Shown: positions 1 to 6,994 of the stretch, piece by piece
Layout: the number at the start of each line of letters is the position of its first letter
Numbering within the stretch: position 1 is the stretch's first letter
Source of the DNA: Oscillospiraceae bacterium
GTDB lineage: Bacteria > Bacillota > Clostridia > Oscillospirales > Oscillospiraceae
Length of the DNA: 22,403 nucleotides
Assembly (NCBI GenBank): GCA_020025615.1
Contig: JAHHRT010000014.1
Location: forward strand, 1 to 22,403
Reading direction: 5' to 3'
Made by a program: the position numbers and the translations under genes
The notes under the pieces: model-generated
Database searches by the model: none
Seen by the model: only the letters and a program-made list of their open reading frames with translations
What the model was told of the DNA's origin: nothing

Positions 1-172
1 CCGCACTGTGCACGCAATAGCTGCCCGCCTTGCGGGTCGAGCGGCGAAGGGCAGTGACGATTATCACCGCACTGTGCACGTATTGTCCACCCGCACTGCG
101 GGTCGAGCGGCGAAGGGCAGTGACGAATACCTCCGCACCGTGCACGCAATAGCTGCCCGCCTTGCGGGCCTT
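1..172. repeat. 66-bp tandem repeat, two full units and one degenerate unit
   Basis: Units begin at 1, 67 and 133 with CCGCACTGTGCACG or a one-base variant, giving an exact 66-bp period. Units 1 and 2 share a long stretch around GCGGGTCGAGCGGCGAAGGG; unit 3 matches unit 1 for about 38 bases and then decays. Each unit holds short palindromes (GTGCAC, CTGCCC paired with GGGCAG), so it could fold as RNA or as a cruciform. The array touches the window edge and may continue to the left. Because 66 is a multiple of 3 it leaves an open frame encoding a 22-residue repeat, but no ribosome site or independent sign of coding was seen. Confidence 0.8.
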
Positions 173-179
173 GCGGGCA

Positions 180-596
180 TTAGCGGGCCTTGCTGTTTTT
201 GCGGAGGATTTGCAGACTTACCATGAGCAGGCAGGCCCAGAGGAACATACTGAGGGCCCAGTTGCCGCAGGCCATCATGGGGCTGGATACAATGATCAGG
301 ATGCTGTTGAGAATGTTGCCCAGCAGAATCGGCCCGGCGGCACTGACAATGGTGATGACCAGCAGTACCAGGGTCAGAAGCAGAGACAGTGCGCTGAGAT
401 TTCGGATCAGCTTCACCAGGGCCCGGTCCTGGGTCTTGTTCCCCAGATAGAGGAGCCATGCCGGCGGCAGGAAGCAGAACAGAGCCAAAATCCGGGAGAG
501 GATTTTCACGGCAGGGGCGGGAAACGGGATAAATCCCAATCCGGCGCACAAAATAAACAGGCCGCCCCAGAGAGCGTACAGCGTTGATTTTTTCAT
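180..596 (-). CDS. Small multi-spanning membrane protein, unknown function
   Basis: This 138-residue protein has a MKKS start, several hydrophobic segments (about residues 5-25, 30-51, 68-90 and 109-130) and a basic C-terminal tail RKNSKAR. That pattern fits a four- or five-pass inner membrane protein. The ATG has a good ribosome site (AAGGAGAAATT) directly upstream and its own promoter. No family is recognised with confidence. It stands alone, divergent from nrdR, and its 3' end abuts the 66-bp tandem repeat with no clear U-tract terminator. That the frame is real is fairly secure from start signals and membrane topology; its function is not known. Confidence 0.75.
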   Translation of the reverse strand: MKKSTLYALWGGLFILCAGLGFIPFPAPAVKILSRILALFCFLPPAWLLYLGNKTQDRALVKLIRNLSALSLLLTLVLLVITIVSAAGPILLGNILNSILIIVSSPMMACGNWALSMFLWACLLMVSLQILRKNSKAR

Positions 597-629
597 AATT
601 TCTCCTTAAGAACTTAGGCGTTTTCATAT

Positions 630-658
630 AGTTTACTCTAAATTCCCAGGTTTGGCAA
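630..658 (-). promoter_or_regulatory. Sigma-A type promoter for the small membrane protein
   Basis: Read on the minus strand, TTGCCA (658-653) and TAAACT (635-630) are separated by 17 bp. The predicted start lies about 30 nt before the ATG at 596, leaving room for the AAGGAG site. Confidence 0.55.
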
Positions 659-679
659 GGGGAAAACAGGAAAAAAAGC

Positions 680-708
680 TGGACAGGGTTCTCATAATCT
701 GGTATACT
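680..708 (+). promoter_or_regulatory. Sigma-A type promoter for nrdR
   Basis: TGGACA (680-685) and TATACT (703-708) are separated by exactly 17 bp. The predicted start is near 715, giving a leader of about 28 nt that contains the AAGGGGAG ribosome site at 725-732, 10 nt before the ATG at 743. It is divergent from the promoter at 630-658. Confidence 0.65.
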
Positions 709-742
709 AGGAGGATGAATATGGAAGGGGAGATGGATTCCC

Positions 743-1201
743 ATGAGATGCCCATACTGTGGCGATCCCGACAGCAAGGTTGTGGATTCCCGCCATTCTG
801 AAGACGGCCTGAGTATTCGCAGACGCCGAGAGTGTATGCGCTGCCAGCGTAGATTTACCACCTATGAGGTGGTGGAGAGCCTGCCCATTATCGTGGTTAA
901 GCGCAACGGCTCCCGCCAGCCTTTTGACCGCAATAAAATACTCAACAGCATGATCCGCGCCTTCGATAAGCGAAAGGTGGATGTGAGCGACCTGGATCGG
1001 ATTACCACCGAAATCGAGCAGAGCATCCAGAATACCCTGGAGCGGGAGATCAGCACGGATAAGCTGGGAGAGATGGTCATGGAGCGACTGAAGCCTCTGG
1101 ACGAGGTTGCCTATATCCGTTTTGCTTCCATTTACCACCGTTTTCAGGATGCTGAGAGCTTTATGCGGGAAATCAGCAAATTCCTGGAGGAAAAAGCATG
1201 A
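743..1201 (+). CDS. nrdR: Transcriptional repressor NrdR of ribonucleotide reductase genes
   Basis: NrdR is a zinc and nucleotide (ATP/dATP) binding repressor of ribonucleotide reductase operons. The 152-residue protein has the family's normal length. It shows the N-terminal zinc ribbon (MRCPYC with C3 and C6, then CMRC with C31 and C34), the following RRF-TTYE motif, and an ATP-cone domain from about residue 49 to 139. The ATG at 743 is chosen because AAGGGGAG lies 10 nt upstream and the zinc ribbon begins at once. The last codon overlaps the next gene by four bases (ATGA). No ribonucleotide reductase gene is in the window, so its targets are elsewhere. Confidence 0.96.
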   Translation: MRCPYCGDPDSKVVDSRHSEDGLSIRRRRECMRCQRRFTTYEVVESLPIIVVKRNGSRQPFDRNKILNSMIRAFDKRKVDVSDLDRITTEIEQSIQNTLEREISTDKLGEMVMERLKPLDEVAYIRFASIYHRFQDAESFMREISKFLEEKA

Positions 1202-1662
1202 ATATCGATTCCATCAAAGAAATTATGGACGGTATCGATCCCGGAGCCATTCTCCCGGATCTCTCTACCCTGTTTGGACGGGTGGAGGTGATTTGCAAAA
1301 TCGCCGTCCTGGTCGGTCCCATTGTCCTGCTGATTATGGGCCTTGCCTACCTGTTCCTGTCCCCCAAGGAGGCCAACCACTATTTTGGCTACCAGTGCTA
1401 TTACGGCATGGGCAGTATCCAGGCCTGGCGGTTTACCCAGCGGCTGTCCGGCATTGTAATGGGCGGCCTGGGCCTGATTCTCACCGTTACCATGTACTTC
1501 ATCAGCGCAAAATTCCCCGGAATGAACGCCATGGAGCTGGCGGGGAAAGCCGTTTCCTGCCTGGTTTGGGAGGCGGTTCTCATCGCCCTGGCGATGGGCG
1601 GCATCAACCTCACCGCCTTTCTCCTGTTCAACCGCAAGGGTGAGCTTCGGAAGAAAAAATAA
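1198..1662 (+). CDS. SdpI-like integral membrane protein
   Basis: This 154-residue protein has at least three hydrophobic segments (about 36-55, 85-103 and 122-144) and a basic C-terminus (RKGELRKKK). The stretch NHYFGYQ...AWRFTQRLSG resembles the conserved 'FGYR...W..AQ..G' signature of the SdpI/YfhL family, whose best-known member gives immunity to the Bacillus toxin SdpC. The FGYQ core is slightly divergent, so the family call is an inference. The ATG overlaps the nrdR stop codon and has GGAGG at 1186-1190, 7 nt upstream, so the two genes are very likely co-transcribed and translationally coupled. No toxin gene is next to it, so an immunity role is not supported here. Confidence 0.8.
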   Translation: MNIDSIKEIMDGIDPGAILPDLSTLFGRVEVICKIAVLVGPIVLLIMGLAYLFLSPKEANHYFGYQCYYGMGSIQAWRFTQRLSGIVMGGLGLILTVTMYFISAKFPGMNAMELAGKAVSCLVWEAVLIALAMGGINLTAFLLFNRKGELRKKK

Positions 1663-1666
1663 AGTC

Positions 1667-1705
1667 AAAACTGCCGCAAGGTTTTTTCCTTGCGGCAGTT
1701 TTTTT
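1667..1705. terminator. Bidirectional intrinsic terminator between the SdpI-like gene and the XRE gene
   Basis: AAAACTGCCGCAAGG (1667-1681) pairs with CCTTGCGGCAGTTTT (from 1688) around a six-T loop, followed by a T-tract. Flanking A and T runs let it serve both convergent genes. Confidence 0.9.
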
Positions 1706-1708
1706 ATC

Positions 1709-2089
1709 CTAGTGCGCTGTTTGCAGCAGATACAGGGCAAGGGCAGCAAGCCCAATGCCAAGCATCGCGATGCCGTCGGCTGGATCCAGTTTCCCCAACA
1801 GATTTAGCACCACAACGGCAATGCCCATGGCAAGAGCAGCGGCCCTTAGGACCAGCCCGATCATTTGCACCGTGTTTTTTTGCTGACTGCGGCCTTGCAT
1901 CAGCTGTTCCACAGATACGCCCAGCTGCTCTGCAAGCTTTGGCAGGGAGTTTATGTCAGGGCAGGACAAATCCCGTTCCCACTTGGAGACGGCCTTGTCT
2001 GTCACACCCATTTTTTCTGCCAGCTCCAGCTGGGTTAGCCCCTGTGCCTTTCTAATGTCTGCAATCCTGCTTCCAAGGGTTTTCTGCAT
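1709..2089 (-). CDS. Membrane-anchored XRE-family transcriptional regulator
   Basis: Residues 6-60 form a Cro/CI-type helix-turn-helix (IADIRKAQGLTQLELAEKMG followed by VTDKAVSKWERD), typical of small Clostridia regulators. After a short linker, two hydrophobic helices follow (about 74-97 and 104-123), so the 126-residue protein is probably tethered to the membrane by its C-terminus. The start has GGAGGG upstream and a TTGCAT-17-TACAAT promoter. No partner gene is on the same transcript. Targets are unknown; a palindrome at 2163-2178, just upstream of the promoter, is a possible self-operator. The HTH call is firm and the membrane topology likely. Confidence 0.88.
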   Translation of the reverse strand: MQKTLGSRIADIRKAQGLTQLELAEKMGVTDKAVSKWERDLSCPDINSLPKLAEQLGVSVEQLMQGRSQQKNTVQMIGLVLRAAALAMGIAVVVLNLLGKLDPADGIAMLGIGLAALALYLLQTAH

Positions 2090-2123
2090 TGGTCTATCCC
2101 TCCGTGAAGTTTTGTGTGGTGCT

Positions 2124-2152
2124 ATTGTACCCTATGGGTGCCGGATATGCAA
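2124..2152 (-). promoter_or_regulatory. Promoter of the XRE regulator gene
   Basis: On the minus strand, TTGCAT (2152-2147) and TACAAT (2129-2124) have a 17-bp spacer. The start would fall about 28 nt before the ATG at 2089. Confidence 0.6.
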
Positions 2153-2162
2153 CCGACCGGAA

Positions 2163-2190
2163 GTTTCCCTGGGGAAACCGTTGGTTTCCC
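2163..2190. promoter_or_regulatory. Palindrome with an extra half-site upstream of the XRE gene
   Basis: GTTTCCC-TG-GGGAAAC (2163-2178) is a perfect 7-bp inverted repeat. It is followed by a further GGTTTCCC half at 2183-2190. It lies 11 bp upstream of the -35 element of the XRE gene and could be an operator; function is inferred from position only. Confidence 0.35.
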
Positions 2191-2283
2191 AGAGAGTAGA
2201 GAGGAATTTTTAACACGTTTTCCCTGAAATGCTTTAAAACTGCGGATTTTTAAAGCAGTGTAATAGAATGGGCAAGAATAGGC

Positions 2284-2312
2284 AAAAGCCCCCAAGGCTG
2301 GGCCTTGGGGGC
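2284..2312 (-). terminator. Intrinsic terminator of the nanA transcript
   Basis: GCCCCCAAGG (2288-2297) pairs with CCTTGGGGGC (2303-2312). On the minus strand it is followed by a TTTT run (2287-2284). It lies just beyond the nanA stop codon. Confidence 0.85.
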
Positions 2313-2330
2313 AGGGGAGACAGGAATTAC

Positions 2331-3239
2331 TTACAGGTACTTTGCGTAAGCGGCGCGGATCATCTCAATGCACTCGTCCACGATGGGCAGATCCTCGGGA
2401 ACCAGCTCAGCCAGAGGTGCACGGACAGAGCCGATATCCACGTTCTCCTTGCGGCGCAGGATCTCCTTGATGGTGGCATACATATTGCCATGGGTAGCGC
2501 ACATTCTGTAGATGATGCGGCAGCAGTCGTTCTGAATCTGACGGGCCTTCTCCAGCTCGCCGGCCTTCACGCAGCGGTACAGCTCCACGTACAGCTCGGG
2601 CATAGCACCGTAGGTGCCGCCGATGCCGCCAACAGCGCCCATGACCAGACCGGAAATCAGCTGCTCATCGGGACCGTTGAAGACGATTGCGCCCTCGTCC
2701 TTCCACATCTGGATGTCCTGGGTGGGCATGGAGGAGTTCTTAACGCCGATGACTCTGGGGTTCTTCAGCATTTCCTTCAGCAGGGGCACGCTCAGTGCCA
2801 CGCCAGCCAGCTGGGGAATGTTGTAGATGATGAAGTCGGTGTTGGGAGCGGCTGCGCTCATGTCGTTCCAGTACTTGGCGATGGCATAGGGGGGCAGCTT
2901 AAAGTAGATGGGAGGAATGGAAGCAATGGCATCCACGCCCACGGACTCAGCGTGACGGGCCAGCTCCTGGGAGTCGGCGGTGTTATTGCAGGCCACGTGT
3001 GCGATGACGGTGAGCTTGCCCTTGACCTCTTCCATGACGGTCTCCAGAAGCAGCTTCCGCTCGGCGACGCTCTGGTAGATGCACTCGCCGGAGGAACCGC
3101 CCACGTACAGACCCTTCACGCCCTTGTCCAGGTAGTAACGGGCCAGAGCACGGGTAGCGTCCACGCTGATGTTGCCTTCTTTATCATAGCAGGCATAGAA
3201 TGCAGGGAAAATACCCTGATATTTTGTAATGTCAGTCAT
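2331..3239 (-). CDS. nanA: N-acetylneuraminate lyase (DapA/NanA family)
   Basis: This is a class I (Schiff base) aldolase expected to split N-acetylneuraminate into ManNAc and pyruvate in the cytoplasm. The 302-residue length is normal for the DapA/NanA TIM-barrel family. Visible motifs are the pyruvate-binding GGSSGE (47-52), YNIP with the catalytic-site Tyr139, GVKNSS with the Schiff-base Lys167, and NGPDE (188-192). Sequence alone would allow a dihydrodipicolinate synthase or another aldolase of the superfamily. The surrounding 2-epimerase, YhcH and RpiR genes make the sialic acid lyase much more likely. AAGGAG precedes the ATG. It is the last gene after the two permeases, 20 nt after the second permease's stop. 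Confidence 0.88.
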   Translation of the reverse strand: MTDITKYQGIFPAFYACYDKEGNISVDATRALARYYLDKGVKGLYVGGSSGECIYQSVAERKLLLETVMEEVKGKLTVIAHVACNNTADSQELARHAESVGVDAIASIPPIYFKLPPYAIAKYWNDMSAAAPNTDFIIYNIPQLAGVALSVPLLKEMLKNPRVIGVKNSSMPTQDIQMWKDEGAIVFNGPDEQLISGLVMGAVGGIGGTYGAMPELYVELYRCVKAGELEKARQIQNDCCRIIYRMCATHGNMYATIKEILRRKENVDIGSVRAPLAELVPEDLPIVDECIEMIRAAYAKYL

Positions 3240-3259
3240 TTTATAAGACTCCTTTTTTA

Positions 3260-4141
3260 TTAACCCTTGACAGCGCCCATGGTGATGCCCTGGGTAAAGT
3301 ACTTTTGGAAAATCAGGAACACGATGATGATGGGAGCGGCAGCCAGAGCGGAACCGGCCATCAGAACACCCATATCCACGGAAGCTTCGCCCATCAGGGT
3401 GGAAATACCCATGGAGATGGTGTACTCCACATTGTCGGACAGCATGACCAACTGCATGAAGTAGTCGTTCCAGGCATTGATGAAGGTGAAGATTGCCAGA
3501 GCGCCGATGCCGGGCTTCACCAGAGGCAGAACCACGGTAGCGAAGGTGCGCAGCTCGCTGGCACCGTCAATGCGGGCAGCTTCCAGCATTTCCGAGGGGA
3601 CGCTTTCCGAGAATTGCTTCATGAGGAACACGCCGAAGGGCCAGCCGACGGTGGGGAAGATCACAGCCCAAAGGGTGTTGTAAAGATGCAGAGCGGACAT
3701 TTCCTTCAGCAGGGGAATCAGGATAACCTGCTTGGGCAGAGCCATGGCGCAGACAATCAGGCTGAAGATGAGGCCCCGGCCGCGGAAACGCTTCTTAGCC
3801 AGAGCGTAGCCAGCCATGGATGCGGTGGCGCAGGTCAGCAGCATTGCGCCCACGGACATGAGCACGGTGTTGATGAGCCAGCGGTAAGCGGCAGGACCGG
3901 TGGGGCCTGTCCAGCCAAAGAGCTGGAACAGGGGAGAGGTACGCTGATTCAGCAGACGGTCAAAGTTTGCCATGGTCCACTTGGTGGGGAACCACACAGG
4001 CTTGGTGGCAAAAATATCAGCACCGGTCTTGAAGGCACCGGTAATGATCCAGTACAGGGGGAACAGGAACAGAATCGCCAGAATAACCAGGACGATGTTT
4101 GTAAAGATTTTATACGCACGGCTGCGAGCATTGGTTTTCAT
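3260..4141 (-). CDS. Sugar ABC transporter permease (MalG/CUT1 type)
   Basis: This inner membrane subunit of a carbohydrate ABC importer has 293 residues and about six membrane helices, starting at residues 14-35. The EAA loop that contacts the ATPase is visible near residues 187-206 (EAARIDGAS...LP), and the protein has the usual C-terminal GxxKG-like end (GAVKG). It follows the other permease by 12 nt with a good GGAGGG ribosome site and precedes nanA by 20 nt. Context suggests sialic acid as substrate, as with CUT1-type sialic acid importers known in streptococci and Ruminococcus gnavus; that is inference. No ATPase gene is in the window, which is common for this class because a shared MsmK-like ATPase is used. 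Confidence 0.93.
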   Translation of the reverse strand: MKTNARSRAYKIFTNIVLVILAILFLFPLYWIITGAFKTGADIFATKPVWFPTKWTMANFDRLLNQRTSPLFQLFGWTGPTGPAAYRWLINTVLMSVGAMLLTCATASMAGYALAKKRFRGRGLIFSLIVCAMALPKQVILIPLLKEMSALHLYNTLWAVIFPTVGWPFGVFLMKQFSESVPSEMLEAARIDGASELRTFATVVLPLVKPGIGALAIFTFINAWNDYFMQLVMLSDNVEYTISMGISTLMGEASVDMGVLMAGSALAAAPIIIVFLIFQKYFTQGITMGAVKG

Positions 4142-4153
4142 GTCGATCCCTCC

Positions 4154-5098
4154 TTACTTCTCTTTTGCAAGCTTGAACTGGAGAGCGGACAGAAGGCCGA
4201 TGGCAATGGCAAGGACAACGCCCATAGCGTTGGCATAGCCGAAGTGTCCAGACTGCTCAGTGAGCTTGAATGCGGTGTAGTAGATGTGGTACATCACGGT
4301 GTTGGTGCCGGAACCGCCGGAGGTCAACAGCTGAATCAGTGCGAAGCACTGGAAGGAGTTGATGGTGGTGATGACCAGGATGTACAGGGTGGTGGGCAGA
4401 ACCTGGGGCCACTTGACGTTCCAGAAAACCTGGGTGTTGGTAGCACCGTCTACTTCGGCGGCTTCTACCAGGCTTCTGTCCACGTTGCCCAGTGCGGAGA
4501 CATACAGCACGATGGGCTGACCAACGGAGGTGGTGAACAGAATCAGGATAATGCACCACAGGGCGTATCTGGTATCGCCCAGCCAGTTGATGTTGCGCTC
4601 GATCAGGCCGGCACCGGTGAGAACGGAGTTGATAATGCCGGTGTAGCCGTCAAACATCCACTTCCAAACTGCGGTAACGGCAACAGAGCCGGTGACCACA
4701 GGCAGATAGAAGACAATTCGATAGAAAGAACGGGAGAAGCTTCCCATCTGATAGATAGAAGAGGAGACCCAGAGGGAGAATGCACAGGTAGCGGGAACGC
4801 TTACCAGCACGATCAGGAAGGTGTTCCAGAGAGCTTCCTGGAAGACCTTGTCCTGGAAGAGCTTTGCATAGTTTTTCAGGCCGATGAAGTGGCCCAGCAT
4901 GGAGGAATCGGTCATATTGGCGTCGGTAAAGCCCATGAGGATACAGATAATCATAGGTGCGACCACGAAGCCGATGAAGAAAATCAGGCTGGGCAGCATG
5001 AAGGAGTATCCGGAAATATCCTCTCGCCGCTGAAGTGCGCGGCTCATTTTTTGATGTTTCTTTGCCAAGAAAGAACGCCCCTTTCTCTGATAATTCAT
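4154..5098 (-). CDS. Sugar ABC transporter permease (MalF/UgpA, CUT1 type)
   Basis: The 314-residue protein has a basic cytoplasmic N-terminus of about 30 residues, then six likely membrane helices. The EAA motif is near residues 212-235 (EAAEVDGAT...WPQVLP). It is the partner of the MalG-type permease immediately downstream. The ATG at 5098 has only a weak GGGGAT ribosome site. The internal Met18 has no better one, so the longer start is kept. Upstream lies an intrinsic terminator that separates this gene from the binding-protein gene, so permease expression probably depends on read-through. Substrate is inferred as sialic acid from the neighbouring nanA. Confidence 0.92.
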   Translation of the reverse strand: MNYQRKGRSFLAKKHQKMSRALQRREDISGYSFMLPSLIFFIGFVVAPMIICILMGFTDANMTDSSMLGHFIGLKNYAKLFQDKVFQEALWNTFLIVLVSVPATCAFSLWVSSSIYQMGSFSRSFYRIVFYLPVVTGSVAVTAVWKWMFDGYTGIINSVLTGAGLIERNINWLGDTRYALWCIILILFTTSVGQPIVLYVSALGNVDRSLVEAAEVDGATNTQVFWNVKWPQVLPTTLYILVITTINSFQCFALIQLLTSGGSGTNTVMYHIYYTAFKLTEQSGHFGYANAMGVVLAIAIGLLSALQFKLAKEK

Positions 5099-5166
5099 TT
5101 GGAAATCCCCATCACGGACCGAACATCGCAGATTCAGGCAGCGATGGCGACTTCCGTCGGGAAGAA

Positions 5167-5184
5167 CGGCCCCCTGGGGGGCCG
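5167..5184. repeat. Perfect GC-rich hairpin in the leader of the permease genes
   Basis: CGGCCCCC pairs with GGGGGCCG around a two-base loop (5167-5184). It lies between the terminator at 5195-5236 and the permease start and could shield the processed or read-through mRNA 5' end. No function can be assigned from sequence. Confidence 0.5.
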
Positions 5185-5194
5185 AAACAGCCTT

Positions 5195-5236
5195 AAAAAA
5201 GCGCCTCTTCTCACGCTTGCAGTTGAGAAGAGGCGC
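5195..5236 (-). terminator. Intra-operon intrinsic terminator after the binding-protein gene
   Basis: GCGCCTCTTCTCA (5201-5213) pairs perfectly with TGAGAAGAGGCGC (5224-5236). On the minus strand a TTTTTT run (5200-5195) follows. It begins about 40 nt after the binding-protein stop codon and about 100 nt before the first permease gene. It is expected to give more binding protein than permease, and to stabilise the binding-protein mRNA 3' end. Confidence 0.9.
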
Positions 5237-5273
5237 GCGGACCCTTTTATATTAGGATACGCAAGGTGTAAAA

Positions 5274-6644
5274 TCAGCCCTGAGCAGCTGCGTTGGCCTC
5301 AGCAACAAACTGTGCGACGGACTCGGTAACATCCTGGCCCTCGCCAACCTTCTGCAGCATATTCCACCAGGAGGTACGAGCCTGTGCCCAGCCATTGGTG
5401 ACCTGATAGTAGTCGCCCAGGTAAGGCATCAGAACCTGATACTGCTCCATGGTCTCGTTGCCGTTCCAAACGGTGCTGAGGTCAGTACCCTCGGCTGCGG
5501 AACGAACGGGGAAGAAGGAAGAGGTCTTAACGGTGTCAACGGTGTGCTCGGAGTCTGCGAAGTACTTAACGAACTTCTTAGCAGCGTCGATCTTGGCCTG
5601 GTCGCCATTGTCGAAGATGCCGAAGCCCCAGATGCCGCCCTGCAGGTCGGGATCGCCGGACTCAGTGGGGAATGCCATGCAGACGATCTCATCGCCGGTA
5701 ACGGTCTTGCCAGCGCCGGTGCCAGCCTGGTTGGGATCCAGCTGCTGCTGAATGTTCCAGCAGTTAGCCATCTTCAGAACGCCCTGGTAGAAGAGCTTGA
5801 TCTCGTCGCCGCCAGCGATAGCTGCGTCGAAGTCAACACCCTTGGTGTCGTGCAGAGCGGTGATAGCCTTGATGTTAGCCTCGTCGTCCCAAGTGTACTT
5901 GCTGTGGTCAGCATCGGTGAAGGTGCCGCCGTACAGGTTGTTGATCAGAGCACGGGTGCCCTGGTCGCCGCCCTGGCCGCCGCAGAACACGGTGGTAACG
6001 GTGCCGCCGAACTTAGCTTCCAGAGCCTCGATGGCCTTGAAGTAGTTCTCAGTGGTCCAGGTGTGGGTGTCGAGATCCAGGTACTGGTCAGCGCCAGCGT
6101 CCTTGAATGCGGTGAGGTTGACAGCCATGCAGTGAGCGGTCATAACCACGGGGTACTCAAACAGCTTGCCATCCTTGCTGGTGCAGGCAGCCAGAGGTGC
6201 GGGCAGGATTTCAGCCTTGTCGGTGTCGTCCAGCAGGTCGCTCATATCGACCATGTAGCCCTTTGCGCCCCAGTTAGCAACCAGACGCTCGGGTCCTTCG
6301 AGGACCAGGTCAGGAGCCTGCTTGGCGGTGATAGCGGTGTTGATCTTGTCGTCGCCGTCCTTGTAGGACAGGAACTCAACCTTGACGGAGATGCCGGTCT
6401 CAGCCTTGAAGTCAGCCATCAGCTGCTCAACGGTAGCCTGGTCGCCCCACTTACCAACAGGGTAAGTCCACAGGGTGATTTCCACGCCGGCGTCGGCAGC
6501 GGCTTCGGGAGCCTTTTCGGCAGCGGGAGCCTCAGTGGTTTCAGGAGCCTTTGCTGCTTCCGTGGGAGCAGGTGCGGAGTTGCCGCAGGCCACCAGACCC
6601 AGGGTCAGGACCAGCGCCAATGTAAGAGCGATAATCTTTTTCAT
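5274..6644 (-). CDS. ABC transporter substrate-binding lipoprotein, likely for sialic acid
   Basis: This 456-residue extracytoplasmic solute-binding protein of family 1 (the maltose-binding-protein class) is anchored by a lipid. The signal peptide MKKIIALTLALVLTLG ends in the lipobox LVAC with the lipidated Cys20. An Ala/Glu/Pro-rich linker (about 22-53) then leads to the mature domain starting near VEITLWTYP, and the C-terminus has the aromatic WW region of this class. The ATG follows a perfect AGGAGG (6655-6650). The gene has its own strong promoter and possible operators, and leads the permease genes and nanA, so the ligand is probably Neu5Ac or a close derivative. The ligand is inferred from context, not from binding residues. 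Confidence 0.93.
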   Translation of the reverse strand: MKKIIALTLALVLTLGLVACGNSAPAPTEAAKAPETTEAPAAEKAPEAAADAGVEITLWTYPVGKWGDQATVEQLMADFKAETGISVKVEFLSYKDGDDKINTAITAKQAPDLVLEGPERLVANWGAKGYMVDMSDLLDDTDKAEILPAPLAACTSKDGKLFEYPVVMTAHCMAVNLTAFKDAGADQYLDLDTHTWTTENYFKAIEALEAKFGGTVTTVFCGGQGGDQGTRALINNLYGGTFTDADHSKYTWDDEANIKAITALHDTKGVDFDAAIAGGDEIKLFYQGVLKMANCWNIQQQLDPNQAGTGAGKTVTGDEIVCMAFPTESGDPDLQGGIWGFGIFDNGDQAKIDAAKKFVKYFADSEHTVDTVKTSSFFPVRSAAEGTDLSTVWNGNETMEQYQVLMPYLGDYYQVTNGWAQARTSWWNMLQKVGEGQDVTESVAQFVAEANAAAQG

Positions 6645-6676
6645 AATTGCCTCCTCAAAATGATTGCTTGGTTGAA

Positions 6677-6691
6677 ATGTATCAAATACAT
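6677..6691. promoter_or_regulatory. 15-bp palindrome just downstream of the binding-protein promoter
   Basis: ATGTAT-CAA-ATACAT is a perfect inverted repeat at about +9 to +23 of the predicted transcript, between the -10 element and the ribosome site. That is a classical repressor-operator position. The cognate regulator is unknown. Confidence 0.5.
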
Positions 6692-6706
6692 CTCTTAACA
6701 GCCCTT

Positions 6707-6735
6707 ATTTTAGCTAATGCGCACAGGAATGTCAA
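6707..6735 (-). promoter_or_regulatory. Promoter of the binding-protein/permease/nanA operon
   Basis: On the minus strand, consensus TTGACA (6735-6730) and TAAAAT (6712-6707) are separated by exactly 17 bp. The predicted start is near 6700, giving a leader of about 56 nt. Confidence 0.8.
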
Positions 6736-6741
6736 TGACAT

Positions 6742-6760
6742 TTTGAAAATAATTTTCAAA
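6742..6760. promoter_or_regulatory. Inverted repeat upstream of the -35, candidate RpiR/NanR site
   Basis: TTTGAAAA-TAA-TTTTCAAA is a perfect 8-bp inverted repeat, 6 bp upstream of the -35 and centred near -51. GAAA/TTTC-type palindromes fit sites described for RpiR-family regulators, and the RpiR gene of this locus is close by. The position would suit an activator. The regulator assignment is inference. Confidence 0.5.
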
Positions 6761-6866
6761 TATGTGCAGTTTTGGCAAAAACCTACATTACGCACAAATT
6801 TCGAGGTCGAGAAAAATCGAATGGGTTTCCGTTTTTGTTCATATTGTCTATACGCTCGGGAGAGGC

Positions 6867-6908
6867 AAAAACCGCCCGGCGGAAAAGCGCATTTTCCGAG
6901 CCGGGCGG
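6867..6908 (-). terminator. Intrinsic terminator after the DUF218 gene
   Basis: CCGCCCGGCGGAAAA (6872-6886) pairs with TTTTCCGAGCCGGGCGG (6892-6908) with a small bulge. On the minus strand a TTTTT run (6871-6867) follows. It insulates the DUF218 transcript from the binding-protein promoter. The 6910-6994 stretch between it and the gene holds no further feature I can support. Confidence 0.8.
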
Positions 6909-6994
6909 CGGTGATTTGGGGTGTCTCAAAGGGCCTGTTTTGGGTGGGCAGAAACCTGTGGGCAGGGCGCAGTGCCCACCGCAATCGGGGGCAG

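Noticed and set aside
1..172. CRISPR array
   Set aside because: Units are directly adjacent 66-bp copies without unique spacers, and no cas gene is present.
8..226. Open frame across the tandem repeat encoding a 22-residue repeat
   Set aside because: It starts at the window edge without a ribosome site and its openness follows from a repeat length divisible by 3; it then runs antisense into the membrane protein gene.
1198..1662. SdpI-like gene as part of a toxin-immunity system
   Set aside because: No SdpC-like toxin or maturation gene is nearby; the coupling is to nrdR instead.
2331..3239. Dihydrodipicolinate synthase
   Set aside because: The fold would allow it, but the YNIP/GVKNSS motifs together with transporter, 2-epimerase, YhcH and RpiR neighbours favour sialic acid lyase.
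3305..5329. Long plus-strand open frame of 674 codons
   Set aside because: It lies antisense to two convincing ABC permeases and has His/Gln/Gly-rich low-plausibility composition caused by the opposite-strand codon bias.
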